Under the pieces are notes generated by a model. It saw only the letters and a program-made list of their open reading frames with translations, had not been told where the DNA came from and searched no databases. DNA of 64,000 nucleotides from Bacillota bacterium (GTDB taxonomy: Bacteria; Bacillota; Clostridia; Oscillospirales; Ruminococcaceae): NCBI GenBank assembly GCA_023391875.1, contig JAEWAB010000006.1, forward strand, positions 186,001 through 250,000, written 5' to 3'. The position numbers and the translations under genes were made by a program. Shown piece after piece: positions 26,504 through 34,914 of this stretch (positions are counted from its first letter, which is position 1; every line of letters begins with the position of its first letter).

Positions 26504-28076
26504 CTTCTTCCTCCCCCTTCAACCATGTTCTTAGCAGCTGCGCTGCGATATCCGGGTTCTCGTTCGAGAAGGTTTGTATCTCCCGTTTAAGCGCCATCTC
26601 TTTGGTTTCGGACACCTCAAGCTTTGCAACCCCCAAGTCGGGTTTAGGCTGCGGCGCCGCGGGCTTGCCGAAATACTGGTTGATATCCTGTATCTGCGCA
26701 TCCCCTGCCGCCACCATATCCATTAAATCGCGCTTTCGCTTGTGGTTGCGGATTAAAAGGGAGATGATCACAATCAGCAAGATAACAAGGGTAAGCCCTG
26801 CCCCGCCTGCAATCAACAGCATATTGGTATTGAGCTGCGGGGTGATAATGCTCTTATCCTGGAATTTCATGTTTACGATATTAACATTGGTGGCATCTAC
26901 GCCCGCCGCCATAGCAACGGCGCTTTGCAGGCTGGTGCGCTCTTCGTCGGTCATCACCTCACGGTTAATCATAACTGAGATGGTAATGGCTTTGCGCTCG
27001 GCACCGTTTTTCTCTTTTTGCGTTTTGATATAGCTAACGAGATAATCCACACTGCGCGCACCGCTGGAGCTTTCGCCGCCGTTTGTTGCATCCACGCTGG
27101 GATAGGTGGGCACCTCGGCATTATTTTCAACCCCGGCTACGCCGCCGCTAGTGCCCGGTGCAGTCTCCTGCGAAGAGCTGGTTTCCTCGTGGCTGACGAC
27201 ACCGCCCTGATCGGTGGAGGGCAGGTAGCTCATCTCCTCCGAGATCATCTTGTTATAGTCCAGCACTGCGGTAACGGCTACCGATATATTATCGGTGCCA
27301 AATGGTCCTTTAAGAATGTCGATGGCCTTCTGCTTTAAGCTGTCCTCCACCTGACGCTCATATGAGAGCTTAAGCTTATTCTCGGAACCGTCACCATATT
27401 CGTCGTTACCTGATGTAAGCAGCTTGCCGTCGTTATCCACCACCGATACATTCTCCGTGGTAAGGCCCGATACGCTGTTGGCAATCAGCGATTCAATGCC
27501 CTTTACCTGTGCCGGTGTAAGCTCATAGCCCGCGAACATATCCACCTTCGCGGATGCCTTGGTATCTACCTTTTCACTGGCGAGCACATACTGGTTATCG
27601 TCCGACATCGCAACGTTTACACTGGCTTCTTTAACACCCGGAATGGTCTTAATGGCCGAGCGGATGTTCTCCTCCGTCTGAAAACGAAGGTATTGGTTCT
27701 TTTCAAATTCAGTGCTGGTAAAGCCGACCTTCGACGCGAAAATGTCATAGTTAACGGAGTCTTTGGGGTAACCGGCGATAGAGAGGTTCATAAGAACCTC
27801 CGATTCGTCCTTTTTAGGCACCTTAATAACCCCGCCGTTTTCTACCCGCACATCGATATTCATCTCTTGCAGCATCGAAACAATCTCACTGCTTTCAGCA
27901 GCTTCGGCACCGCTGGAAATTACTACATAGGAATCTATATTGAGTACTATTGCAAGCGCGACGGCCAGTACGACCGCCCCGCCAAGTATCGAGAAAAATA
28001 TTGTTTTTTGTTTCTTGCTCTGCTTTTTCCAAAATTCTTTGGCAGCAGTAAGCATCTTTTTAAGCTGTTCTTCCAT
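26490..28076 (-). CDS. fliF: Flagellar MS-ring protein FliF
   Basis: A 528-residue MS-ring protein with membrane helices near the N-terminus (about 22-44) and C-terminus (about 435-458). Periplasmic ring-building domains lie between (NIDVRVENGGVIKVPKKDESE, TIPGVKEASVNVAM), and the C-terminal tail that binds FliG ends QLLRTWLKGEEEDGHY. It starts basal-body assembly. Gene order fliE-fliF-fliG is standard. Confidence 0.97.
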   Translation of the reverse strand: MEEQLKKMLTAAKEFWKKQSKKQKTIFFSILGGAVVLAVALAIVLNIDSYVVISSGAEAAESSEIVSMLQEMNIDVRVENGGVIKVPKKDESEVLMNLSIAGYPKDSVNYDIFASKVGFTSTEFEKNQYLRFQTEENIRSAIKTIPGVKEASVNVAMSDDNQYVLASEKVDTKASAKVDMFAGYELTPAQVKGIESLIANSVSGLTTENVSVVDNDGKLLTSGNDEYGDGSENKLKLSYERQVEDSLKQKAIDILKGPFGTDNISVAVTAVLDYNKMISEEMSYLPSTDQGGVVSHEETSSSQETAPGTSGGVAGVENNAEVPTYPSVDATNGGESSSGARSVDYLVSYIKTQKEKNGAERKAITISVMINREVMTDEERTSLQSAVAMAAGVDATNVNIVNMKFQDKSIITPQLNTNMLLIAGGAGLTLVILLIVIISLLIRNHKRKRDLMDMVAAGDAQIQDINQYFGKPAAPQPKPDLGVAKLEVSETKEMALKREIQTFSNENPDIAAQLLRTWLKGEEEDGHY

Positions 28077-28130
28077 ATGCGTTCTCCAACTGTTTCAATA
28101 AAATACCATATAAAACGGTATAGGATATCG

Positions 28131-28445
28131 CTATATACCCATGTTCATGATCTCTTTGTAGCTGTCAAGCACCTTATTTCGTACCGATTGAAGCAGTTCT
28201 ATTGAAAGCAAGGCTTTTTCCTGATTGATCTGCAGGCTCGCAAGATCATCGGTTTGCCCCAGCGCAAGATTATAGGCATCGGCATTCTCCACGGCGCTTG
28301 TTTCCCTAACGTTATTGATCGCGTCCTGCAGAACGCTTGAAAACGAGAACTGCTCCGGCGAGGTGGTCTGGGCAGGCTTCTGCACCGCGCCAAGCTCAGA
28401 AATACCGCTGATGGGGGTGATGGGCGTGATAGGAACAATAAACAT
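28131..28445 (-). CDS. fliE: Flagellar hook-basal body protein FliE
   Basis: A 104-residue protein with the FliE core FSSVLQDAINNVRETSAVENADAYNLALG and C-terminal ELLQSVRNKVLDSYKEIMNMGI. It joins the MS ring to the rod. The N-terminal 30 residues are a Pro/Ile/Thr-rich tail. Its position between flgC and fliF is standard. Confidence 0.94.
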   Translation of the reverse strand: MFIVPITPITPISGISELGAVQKPAQTTSPEQFSFSSVLQDAINNVRETSAVENADAYNLALGQTDDLASLQINQEKALLSIELLQSVRNKVLDSYKEIMNMGI

Positions 28446-28469
28446 AAGCGATTTACCAGCCTTTCTTAA

Positions 28470-28907
28470 TTACCTACCGATATTCAGCGCGGACATCGCC
28501 ATCGATTTAATGGCATTAAACGCCGTAACATTCGCATCATACGCACTGGACGCCGCCATTAAGTCGACCATCTCTTCGGTTGTGTTCACGTTTGGCATCA
28601 TCACGTATCCGTTTTCATCTGCGTCCGGATGCTTGGGGTTATAAACCGGCGTGAACGGAGTGGTATCCGCAACAACCTCTTGGACTCTCACCCCACCCAA
28701 AGCAGGGCTTTGCATCTTGTCCGCCAGTACATTTTTAAACGACAGGTTCTTTTGCTCTTCCAGTACAACCAGCTTTCTTCTGTATGGGCCGCCCTCGGCA
28801 GTTTTGGTGGTAGTGGAGTTTGCTATATTCTGCGAGATAATGTCCATTCGAAACCGCTGTGCCGTTAAAGCGGAACCGGCAATGTTCAGCGAGCTTAAAA
28901 ATGACAT
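28470..28907 (-). CDS. flgC: Proximal rod protein FlgC
   Basis: A 145-residue rod protein with the N-terminal axial motif DIISQNIANSTTTKTAEGGPYRR and a C-terminal helix VDLMAASSAYDANVTAFNAIKSM. It is exported and forms part of the proximal rod with FlgB. It lies 42 nt after flgB. Confidence 0.95.
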   Translation of the reverse strand: MSFLSSLNIAGSALTAQRFRMDIISQNIANSTTTKTAEGGPYRRKLVVLEEQKNLSFKNVLADKMQSPALGGVRVQEVVADTTPFTPVYNPKHPDADENGYVMMPNVNTTEEMVDLMAASSAYDANVTAFNAIKSMAMSALNIGR

Positions 28908-28949
28908 GCTGTCCCCCTCTTTTCTCTTTAATCTGTGTATAAGGCCAAA

Positions 28950-29318
28950 CTACTTTCTGCCCTCGGTGATAACATGCTCAAGGCTGTTAAGCCTATAGGT
29001 AATCTTGCTCTGCAGATATTCGTATTCTATCTGAGCCCGGGCAAGCTCGATATTCTCTTTTTCAACATCGACATTGTTGCCGTCTTCACGCAGCGATGTA
29101 GCGTCATCCTCTTTTATCACAGCGCGAATCTGAGGTTGAGGTTGGCCGTCCGGAGAACCGGTAAGCTTTTGATAGATGGTTTGAAAATCGACATACTTCG
29201 CCTTATAGCCCGGAGTTTCTTCGTTTGCGATATTCTGTAGCGTAACTAGTTGCTTGGTCCATGTCGCGTTAATACTCTGCTTAAGCAGGTTAAAGGATGT
29301 TCCGCCTAGTAAATCCAC
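28950..29318 (-). CDS. flgB: Proximal rod protein FlgB
   Basis: A 122-residue rod protein with NIANEETPGYKAKYVDFQ near the N-terminus and an amphipathic C-terminal helix. The frame extends to 29336, but the codons there contain the ribosome site GGAGG. GTG at 29318, seven bases after it, gives the expected MDLLGGTSF beginning. It is the first gene of the long fla/che operon. Confidence 0.93.
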   Translation of the reverse strand: MDLLGGTSFNLLKQSINATWTKQLVTLQNIANEETPGYKAKYVDFQTIYQKLTGSPDGQPQPQIRAVIKEDDATSLREDGNNVDVEKENIELARAQIEYEYLQSKITYRLNSLEHVITEGRK

Positions 29319-29449
29319 GTTATTTCCTCCATTCAAGTTTTCTATTGTAATCCTAAGGTATTAAACGCTGTAAAGCGCTATAGTACAATACAATTAGCCA
29401 GACGCAACTTATTAATATTTTTAATAGTATAGCTTATAATGCTAAAAAG

Positions 29450-29490
29450 CACCAAGACGCCGGTTCTGTTTAAAAGCCGGCACCCCAGTG
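29450..29490 (-). other. G-U-rich hairpin in the flgB leader RNA
   Basis: On the minus strand CACTGGGGTGCCGG pairs with CCGGCGTCTTGGTG across a 13-nt loop: 14 bp, of which six are G-U wobbles. The same wobbles are A-C mismatches on the plus strand, so the structure exists only as minus-strand RNA. No T-run follows, which argues against a terminator. Confidence 0.55.
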
Positions 29491-29683
29491 TTTAAAGTCA
29501 AATAAATACAATTATTTTTGAGCCTCGAAAATGTTTCGCAAGATATGAGTGGTGATGAAAAACAAGCAAGATATAAATGCAAAAATTGTAATGTCATAGC
29601 GGCCTCGTTGTTGAAATGTGAGTGTAAATTTAAGCAAAACACACTATATAGCAGAAATCGAGCCCTTTTTGAATACTAAATAT

Positions 29684-29712
29684 ATGTTACACGAAATTTC
29701 CCGAAAAGTCAA
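29684..29712 (-). promoter_or_regulatory. Candidate sigma-A promoter of the fla/che operon
   Basis: On the minus strand TTGACT (29707-29712), 17 nt, TAACAT (29684-29689). The start point near 29677 would give a leader of about 360 nt before flgB. Confidence 0.5.
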
Positions 29713-29808
29713 TAAAATACCTAATTTTTAATAGTATTTTGGGTATATATCCAGAAAAATGTTGCAATTAATCCAGTAAAGTTTTTTTGAATAAACCATG
29801 AAAAAGCC

Positions 29809-29835
29809 TAAAGTTTTTTGCCGTGCTTCCGATAA
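29809..29835 (+). promoter_or_regulatory. Sigma-D (sigma-28) promoter of the flgM operon
   Basis: TAAAGTTT (29809-29816), 11 nt, TCCGATAA (29828-29835). The known consensus is TAAAGTTT-N11-GCCGATAA, so this is a near-perfect match (one difference) about 100 nt before flgM. It places the late genes flgM-flgN-flgK-flgL and yviE under the sigma factor encoded at 7.7 kb. Confidence 0.92.
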
Positions 29836-29904
29836 ACACAATAAGAGTTGTTATGAGTATTTACTATTTAAACCTATTGGATGATAGATTTTCTGCTGAT
29901 GCGG

Positions 29905-29918
29905 GCCGCTTTAGCGGC
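29905..29918 (+). other. Small hairpin before the flgM ribosome site
   Basis: GCCGCT-TT-AGCGGC, followed at once by GGCGGAATGGAGCTTTT and the ATG. A closely similar stretch (hairpin GCCG-CATA-CGGC, then GGCGGAAGGGAGCTTT) precedes flgK at about 30787-30812. Confidence 0.5.
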
Positions 29919-29932
29919 GGAATGGAGCTTTT

Positions 29933-30235
29933 ATGGTTATCCAGCGTTTTGATGCCTCACAATTCTACAAAAGCTATGTGCCTGCTCCCAAAAGCGGCGA
30001 GAGCAAACCCGCCGAGAGCAAACCCGGGGCCGACAAGCTGGACAGGCTGGAGCTTTCTTCAAACGCCCCGCAGATGAGACAAGCGGCGCTTGCCGCCTCT
30101 ATCTCCTCAGAGGTTCACGAAGACACCCCTGCCGAGAAGCTCAGTTCTATCAAACAAAGAGTAGCCGACGGCACCTATGAGGTTCCTTCCTCGGTTATCG
30201 CTGCGGCGATTCTTGGCGGTACAAAGTCTGTCTGA
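29933..30235 (+). CDS. flgM: Anti-sigma-D factor FlgM
   Basis: A 100-residue protein. The N-terminus is disordered and Lys/Ser/Pro-rich; the C-terminal half has the conserved FlgM helix region AEKLSSIKQRVADGTYEVPSSVIAAAIL. FlgM holds sigma-D inactive until hook completion lets it be exported. Being under a sigma-D promoter gives a negative feedback loop. GGAG is five bases before the ATG. Confidence 0.93.
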   Translation: MVIQRFDASQFYKSYVPAPKSGESKPAESKPGADKLDRLELSSNAPQMRQAALAASISSEVHEDTPAEKLSSIKQRVADGTYEVPSSVIAAAILGGTKSV

Positions 30236-30257
30236 CTTGGCAAAGGAGCGATCAGAT

Positions 30258-30740
30258 ATGAGTAAACTGGACGTTTTTTATCCTGTGCTGGACGACTGCA
30301 TAGCCCTTTACACCAACATGCTTGAGTTTGAAAACTCCAAATATACGGTGATTGTTCAAAAGAATATCACCAGCCTGGAAGAGATGCTGAAGGTTGAACA
30401 GGCGCTGATTATGAAATCCAGTGTACTGGAAAAACGCAGGGTTTCTGTACAGGCCGAGCTGGGGTTTGACGGCTACACCCTGCTTGAGATGGCCGAGCAG
30501 CTGGATACAGACAATCGCAGCCGCTTGCTTGCCTACCGTGAAAAGCTGCTGGAACAGCTAAACGCTATAAAGTCCGTCAACAGCAAAAGCATGCAGCTTA
30601 TTGGTGATCGGCTTAAAACAACTGAGCGGCGGCTGGAGCTTTCTGGCTATGTGCAGGACATGCACACCTACAACGGCGCCGGAACAGTTGCGGAAAACAA
30701 TGCCGGTATCAACAAGAGTTTAATCAGCAAATCAATATAA
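30258..30740 (+). CDS. flgN: FlgN-family flagellar chaperone
   Basis: A 160-residue helical protein of the FlgN type, the chaperone for hook-filament junction proteins FlgK and FlgL, which are encoded next. ATG at 30258 has AAAGGAG 9 nt upstream; longer frames overlap flgM. Sequence similarity is low, as usual for FlgN; position between flgM and flgK is diagnostic. Confidence 0.85.
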   Translation: MSKLDVFYPVLDDCIALYTNMLEFENSKYTVIVQKNITSLEEMLKVEQALIMKSSVLEKRRVSVQAELGFDGYTLLEMAEQLDTDNRSRLLAYREKLLEQLNAIKSVNSKSMQLIGDRLKTTERRLELSGYVQDMHTYNGAGTVAENNAGINKSLISKSI

Positions 30741-30818
30741 AGCGGCTGCCCGCCGCATGCAATATACAGCAAACGATCAGCCATGCCGCATACGGCGGCG
30801 GAAGGGAGCTTTACTTCT

Positions 30819-32366
30819 ATGCGTCCGACATTTTTAGGTTTTGAGGCCGCCAGGTCCGGCTTGGTTGCGAGCCAGAAGGCATTGGATATTACGGGGAACA
30901 ATGTCGCGAATATGGATACCGAGGGCTACACCCGTCAGCGTGTGGACCTTGTTTCGGTGAGTATATCAGGCTCAAATAACCGCTATGCAAATACTATGAT
31001 GGCGGGTGCCGGTGTTTATATCGTCGGCGTAAGTCAGGCGCGCGACCCGTACCTGGATGCGCGCTACCGCGAGCAGTCGTCCTACCTTGGCGACCTCGCA
31101 ACACAGCTCACCGCTTATACCGATATGGAAAACCTGTTTGACGATGTTACCTCCTCCGGCTTGCAGGATGCCATGACAAAGTTCATGGCGCAGCTGCAGG
31201 ACCTTACCATGAATTCCGAAAAGCCGGAAAGCGCCAATTCTGCGCTCACCGCAGCCAAGAACATGGTACAGCTTATCAACTCTTATAGCTCCAAGCTCGA
31301 CCAGGTTGCGAAGCAAAACCAAACCGGCCTTGAAATCGGCGTGCAGAATGTTAATTCCATCCTTGAAAAACTCGCTTCGTTAAATACACAGATCAAGGAT
31401 GCCTGCCTTGCCAACACCACGATCGACCCTACGACCGGCGAGCGCCGCATGCTTGGCCCTTATGGCCCGAACGAGCTTTTTGATGACCGTAACCTGCTGC
31501 TTGACCAGCTTTCGGCTTACGGCGAAGTGGATGTAAAAAGCGAAAGCGACGGTACCATAACCCTCTCTTTTGCCAAAACCGAGGTTTTGAAAGGCAGCAA
31601 ATACGATGCGCTAAGCCTCTCGCAGGATGCCTCGGGTAGCAATGTATTGGAGTGGTCACGCTCCAAAGAAGCCTTTAAAGCGGAAGCCGGCGCAATCAAG
31701 GCTTATGCCAATGTATTGGATGGCAAGGGCGGGTATGCTCTGGCCGGTGAAAACACCTACGAAGGCATTGCGTATTACCGAGAGGTTTTAAACTCGTTTG
31801 TCGACACCGTTGCCACCGAGTTTAATAAGGCCAACACCTTTACTGATAGTGACGGAGTAGTACACGGCGGCGATCTGTTCTCTAAATCAAACCCGGCGGA
31901 CCCCACCTTCACGGCCAAAAACCTGCGTATCTCCGATGAGTGGATGGAGAACTCACAGTTTATTTTAATGTCAAGTAGCACCACCGAAGGTGAACTGGAT
32001 CCCTCGAACTTGGAGAAGATGATCGCGATGTTTGATGCGTCTTTTACATTTAAGAGCACTACCACGAAACCGGACGGTACCCCCACCTACACAGAGTTTT
32101 CGGGAACCCTTGAGGGATATTTAACACATTTTCAAGGTAAACTAGGAAACCAAAGGGAGTATATCGAAGGCACCTATGATTCAACCACCAGCGTCGCGAC
32201 CGACCTACTGGATATGCGCGATTCCATTTCGGCGGTTTCTGAGAATGAGGAAGCCGTGAATATGATGAAGTATCAAAAATCCTATAACGCCGCCGCCCGT
32301 ATAATTACGGTAATGGACGAGGCTCTGGACGTACTGATTAACAAAATGGGCCGCGTTGGATTGTAA
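30819..32366 (+). CDS. flgK: Hook-filament junction protein FlgK (HAP1)
   Basis: A 515-residue junction protein with N-terminal axial motif GNNVANMDTEGYTRQRVD, a long central domain and C-terminal MRDSISAVSENEEAVNMMKYQKSYNAAARIITVMDEALDVLINKMG. ATG at 30819 follows GAAGGGAG at proper spacing. It is transcribed with flgM-flgN. Confidence 0.96.
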   Translation: MRPTFLGFEAARSGLVASQKALDITGNNVANMDTEGYTRQRVDLVSVSISGSNNRYANTMMAGAGVYIVGVSQARDPYLDARYREQSSYLGDLATQLTAYTDMENLFDDVTSSGLQDAMTKFMAQLQDLTMNSEKPESANSALTAAKNMVQLINSYSSKLDQVAKQNQTGLEIGVQNVNSILEKLASLNTQIKDACLANTTIDPTTGERRMLGPYGPNELFDDRNLLLDQLSAYGEVDVKSESDGTITLSFAKTEVLKGSKYDALSLSQDASGSNVLEWSRSKEAFKAEAGAIKAYANVLDGKGGYALAGENTYEGIAYYREVLNSFVDTVATEFNKANTFTDSDGVVHGGDLFSKSNPADPTFTAKNLRISDEWMENSQFILMSSSTTEGELDPSNLEKMIAMFDASFTFKSTTTKPDGTPTYTEFSGTLEGYLTHFQGKLGNQREYIEGTYDSTTSVATDLLDMRDSISAVSENEEAVNMMKYQKSYNAAARIITVMDEALDVLINKMGRVGL

Positions 32367-32457
32367 CAGATTTATAAGGTCTCGTTTGGCCTTTATATTG
32401 TTTTGTACCGTAATGAAGTTTATCGTAGCGTAATAATTGCCTGTGGAGGTTACTGCC

Positions 32458-33444
32458 ATGAGAGTACCGGGAAGCATCACTACAAGAAGATATCTTAACA
32501 ATTATAATCTCAGCCTAGAACGCATGAATAAGCTGAACGAGCAGCTCACCTCCTGGAGAAAGTTTGATAAGGTTTCGGACAATCCCGCCGCAGCCGCCAA
32601 GGCCTTTTTGGTGCGGCGCCAGCTTTCGAGAATCGATATGTACCAGTCCAACCTCAAAAGCTCTAAAGACCTTCTCTCCTCCGCCGAAACCTCCGCAACC
32701 AAGGTGGGCAACAGCATCAAGCTCGCTTCCACCACCCTTTTAAAGGCGGTAAACGGAACCAATTCCGATAGTAACGACGTGTTGGCGCAGCAGCTTGAAA
32801 ACTACCGCGACGAGATCATTAAAACCATGAATAACAACTTCGGCGGGCGCTTCCTTTTCGGCGGCACCAGCAACGAAGCTCCCTTTTCGCTGGATGCGAA
32901 CGATAAACTGCTGTTTAACGGCGAACCGGTATCCACCGCGACCTCCGCTGCGGATTTTCCCATGAGTAAGGACGTATTTATAGATATCGGCCTCGGCATG
33001 GAGTTTGACCCTGTAACGCATGATATCGACCCGCAGACGGCGCTGAAGATATCCACCTCCGGTGTAGAGTTTTTAGGGTTTGGCACCGACGCCAGCGGCC
33101 TTGAGAACAATATCTGCGATGCGCTTACCACGGCAGCCAACATGCTGCGGCAACCTAATCCCGACCTGAATCTTTGCAGGAAGTATGTGGATAAGTTCGA
33201 GGAACAACGATCCCGTGTACTTACCGGCGTGGCTGACATTGGTAACCGTATCAGCTACATCGACTATAACGTCAGCAGATTGGAATCGGATACACTGACG
33301 CTCCAGGAGACCCAAAACAACATTGAAATCATCAACCCCGCGGAAACCATTACGGAGCTAAAAACCGCTGAGACTACCTATAAGGCATGTCTGCAGATAG
33401 GGCCCAGATTGATACAAAATTCTTTATTTGATTATCTGCGTTAA
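32458..33444 (+). CDS. flgL: Hook-filament junction protein FlgL (HAP3)
   Basis: A 328-residue flagellin-like junction protein. The N-terminal MRVPGSITTRRYLNNYNLSL, the DNPAAAAKAFLVRRQLS box and a C-terminal helix pair (SRLESDTLTLQETQNNIEI...AETTYKACLQIG) match FlgL. ATG at 32458 has GGAGG 8 nt upstream. Confidence 0.95.
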   Translation: MRVPGSITTRRYLNNYNLSLERMNKLNEQLTSWRKFDKVSDNPAAAAKAFLVRRQLSRIDMYQSNLKSSKDLLSSAETSATKVGNSIKLASTTLLKAVNGTNSDSNDVLAQQLENYRDEIIKTMNNNFGGRFLFGGTSNEAPFSLDANDKLLFNGEPVSTATSAADFPMSKDVFIDIGLGMEFDPVTHDIDPQTALKISTSGVEFLGFGTDASGLENNICDALTTAANMLRQPNPDLNLCRKYVDKFEEQRSRVLTGVADIGNRISYIDYNVSRLESDTLTLQETQNNIEIINPAETITELKTAETTYKACLQIGPRLIQNSLFDYLR

Positions 33445-33470
33445 TTTTTTGACTTAATGGTGGTGGTATT

Positions 33471-34097
33471 ATGGAGCAGCTGATTAAAATCACGACGATT
33501 CCCATCTCCATTCAGCTGAAAACCTCAAAGGCTCAGCTGAAAAATTCGTCGCCTGAAGATAGCTTCGGGATACCAAAGTTATCAATATCCCACGATAAGG
33601 GCGGGTTTAAGATTACATCCGACCCTATTAAGGTACGCATTGATACGTTGGAAACCAAGAAGAGCATCGGCATCCTAACCGCGCAGGATTCTATCTTAAA
33701 ATCCGCGCAGGACGGCATTAAGATTGCCTATGAGGCGACGGCACGCTACGCGGACGAGGGCAACTATCTGGCCGATACCCCTACAAGCCAGAACCCTATA
33801 CCCGAAATCGCCAAAAAGTATTTTAATCGCGACATTCAAACCATGCTGGCGTTCATTCCTTCACAAGAACCGAATATCAGCTGGGATGGCGGCACCTTGA
33901 ATATTCAGTATGACGCCGACGATCTGAATATCGACTGGGAATCCGCCCACCCGGAGTTTGAATTTATACCACCCAATATTGAGCTTACCGTTCTGGAGCG
34001 CCCCTCGGTAATCATCGAGTATCTCGGCGGGCCGATTTACGTTCCCCCGAGTGTGGACCCGAACTACGAGCCTTCTACTTTTGACACAATGGCATAA
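33471..34097 (+). CDS. YviE-like protein (DUF6470)
   Basis: A 208-residue soluble protein whose genomic place between flgL and fliW matches Bacillus yviE. It starts MEQLIKITTIPISIQLKTSKAQL and ends with a Pro-rich, beta-type stretch (FEFIPPNIELTVLERPSVII). There are no membrane segments. Its function is unknown; co-transcription with late flagellar genes is the only clue. A promoter -35 for fliW overlaps its last codons. Confidence 0.75.
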   Translation: MEQLIKITTIPISIQLKTSKAQLKNSSPEDSFGIPKLSISHDKGGFKITSDPIKVRIDTLETKKSIGILTAQDSILKSAQDGIKIAYEATARYADEGNYLADTPTSQNPIPEIAKKYFNRDIQTMLAFIPSQEPNISWDGGTLNIQYDADDLNIDWESAHPEFEFIPPNIELTVLERPSVIIEYLGGPIYVPPSVDPNYEPSTFDTMA

Positions 34098-34110
34098 AAT
34101 GTGCTATCAT
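34081..34110 (+). promoter_or_regulatory. Sigma-A promoter for fliW-csrA
   Basis: TTGACA (34081-34086), 18 nt, TATCAT (34105-34110). The -35 is perfect and overlaps the end of yviE; the -10 is 5/6. Transcription would start near 34117, directly at the hairpin at 34121-34147. Confidence 0.65.
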
Positions 34111-34120
34111 ATCTGTAGAA

Positions 34121-34147
34121 AAAACGGTGCGCGTTCCGCACCGTTTT
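34121..34147 (+). terminator. Perfect 11-bp hairpin between yviE and fliW
   Basis: AAAACGGTGCG (34121-34131)/CGCACCGTTTT (34137-34147), loop CGTTC. It could end the flgM-yviE transcript (four T residues, then ATA), and also form the very 5' end of an RNA begun at the promoter just upstream. Both roles are possible. Confidence 0.7.
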
Positions 34148-34211
34148 ATACTAATCATTGATTAAGGTAAGTAGAAGAATTCGTATGGATTTTGGTAGGG
34201 AGTTGAACAGA

Positions 34212-34646
34212 ATGATAATATCCACCAGAGATTTTGGCGAGCTTGAGATTAACGAAAAGGATATTCTCTTTTTCCCCAAAGGCATCCTTGCGTTTGAACA
34301 CCAGACCCGCTATGTACTCATTCACTACCCCAATGAGGATATCGCCCCCATGTGGCTGCAGTCGGTAGATGACAGCTCGCTTTGTTTTATTGTATTTGAC
34401 CCCTTTTTGTATGCTAAGGATTATACACCCGGCATCCCGGCGAACGATTATGCCGAACTGGGCGCCGATAGCCGCGAAGACCTGCGTTATCTGGTGATTT
34501 CGGTAATCCCGGACGATATGAAAAAGACCACCGTCAACTTAAAAAGCCCTATCATTATTAATATAAAGAACAATCGCGCCATTCAGTGCGTTTTAGATGC
34601 GGACTACCCCATTCGCTATCCCCTATTTACAGAAAAGGGGGCGTAA
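34212..34646 (+). CDS. fliW: Flagellar assembly factor FliW (CsrA antagonist)
   Basis: A 144-residue beta-barrel protein (MIISTRDFGELEINEKDILFFPKGILAFE). FliW binds CsrA and, alternatively, flagellin, coupling flagellin synthesis to export. ATG at 34212 has GGGAG 8 nt upstream; earlier in-frame starts run through the ribosome site. It is followed 3 nt later by csrA. Confidence 0.95.
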   Translation: MIISTRDFGELEINEKDILFFPKGILAFEHQTRYVLIHYPNEDIAPMWLQSVDDSSLCFIVFDPFLYAKDYTPGIPANDYAELGADSREDLRYLVISVIPDDMKKTTVNLKSPIIINIKNNRAIQCVLDADYPIRYPLFTEKGA

Positions 34647-34649
34647 ACA

Positions 34650-34889
34650 ATGCTTGTCATCTCCAGAAAGATCAACGAAGGCATCGTGATTGGCGATAAT
34701 ATTGAATTGATTATCGTCGATGTATCCGGCGATAAGGTGAAAATAGGCATTAATGCCCCGCGTGAGATACGCGTGGTACGCCACGAGTTGCTGCAAACTG
34801 AGCAGCTGAACCGTGAGGCCGCGGCACCCAAGGCTGCCGTTGTGCCCAAGGAGCTTATCAGTATGTTCGGGAAGCCGCCCAAGAAGTGA
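34650..34889 (+). CDS. csrA: Translational regulator CsrA
   Basis: A 79-residue RNA-binding protein (MLVISRKINEGIVIGDNIEL, KVKIGINAPREIRVVRHEL) with a C-terminal extension (PKAAVVPKELISMFGKPPKK) typical of the FliW-regulated class. CsrA binds GGA-containing leaders such as that of flagellin mRNA. GGGGG precedes the ATG. It is the last gene of the plus-strand motility block. Confidence 0.96.
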   Translation: MLVISRKINEGIVIGDNIELIIVDVSGDKVKIGINAPREIRVVRHELLQTEQLNREAAAPKAAVVPKELISMFGKPPKK

Positions 34890-34914
34890 AAATACTCCCG
34901 CTTCGTTTACTCCT

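Larger units (their letters stand above)
29319..29932. promoter_or_regulatory. Divergent 614-bp control region between flgB and flgM
   Basis: No convincing gene lies here; a 66-codon minus frame at 29442-29642 lacks a ribosome site. The region is A/T-rich. It holds a minus-strand sigma-A promoter candidate, a strand-specific hairpin and the plus-strand sigma-D promoter, all listed separately. Further weak minus-strand promoter-like pairs occur closer to flgB, for example TTGGTG-N18-TATACT near 29425-29454. Confidence 0.6.

Noticed and set aside
29442..29642. 66-codon minus frame in the flgB leader
   Set aside because: No ribosome site and a composition unlike coding sequence; the region is better explained as leader RNA.
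29319..29680. Cyclic di-GMP riboswitch before the flagellar operon, as known in some clostridia
   Set aside because: None of the conserved GEMM-I or GEMM-II core sequences could be found in the leader.
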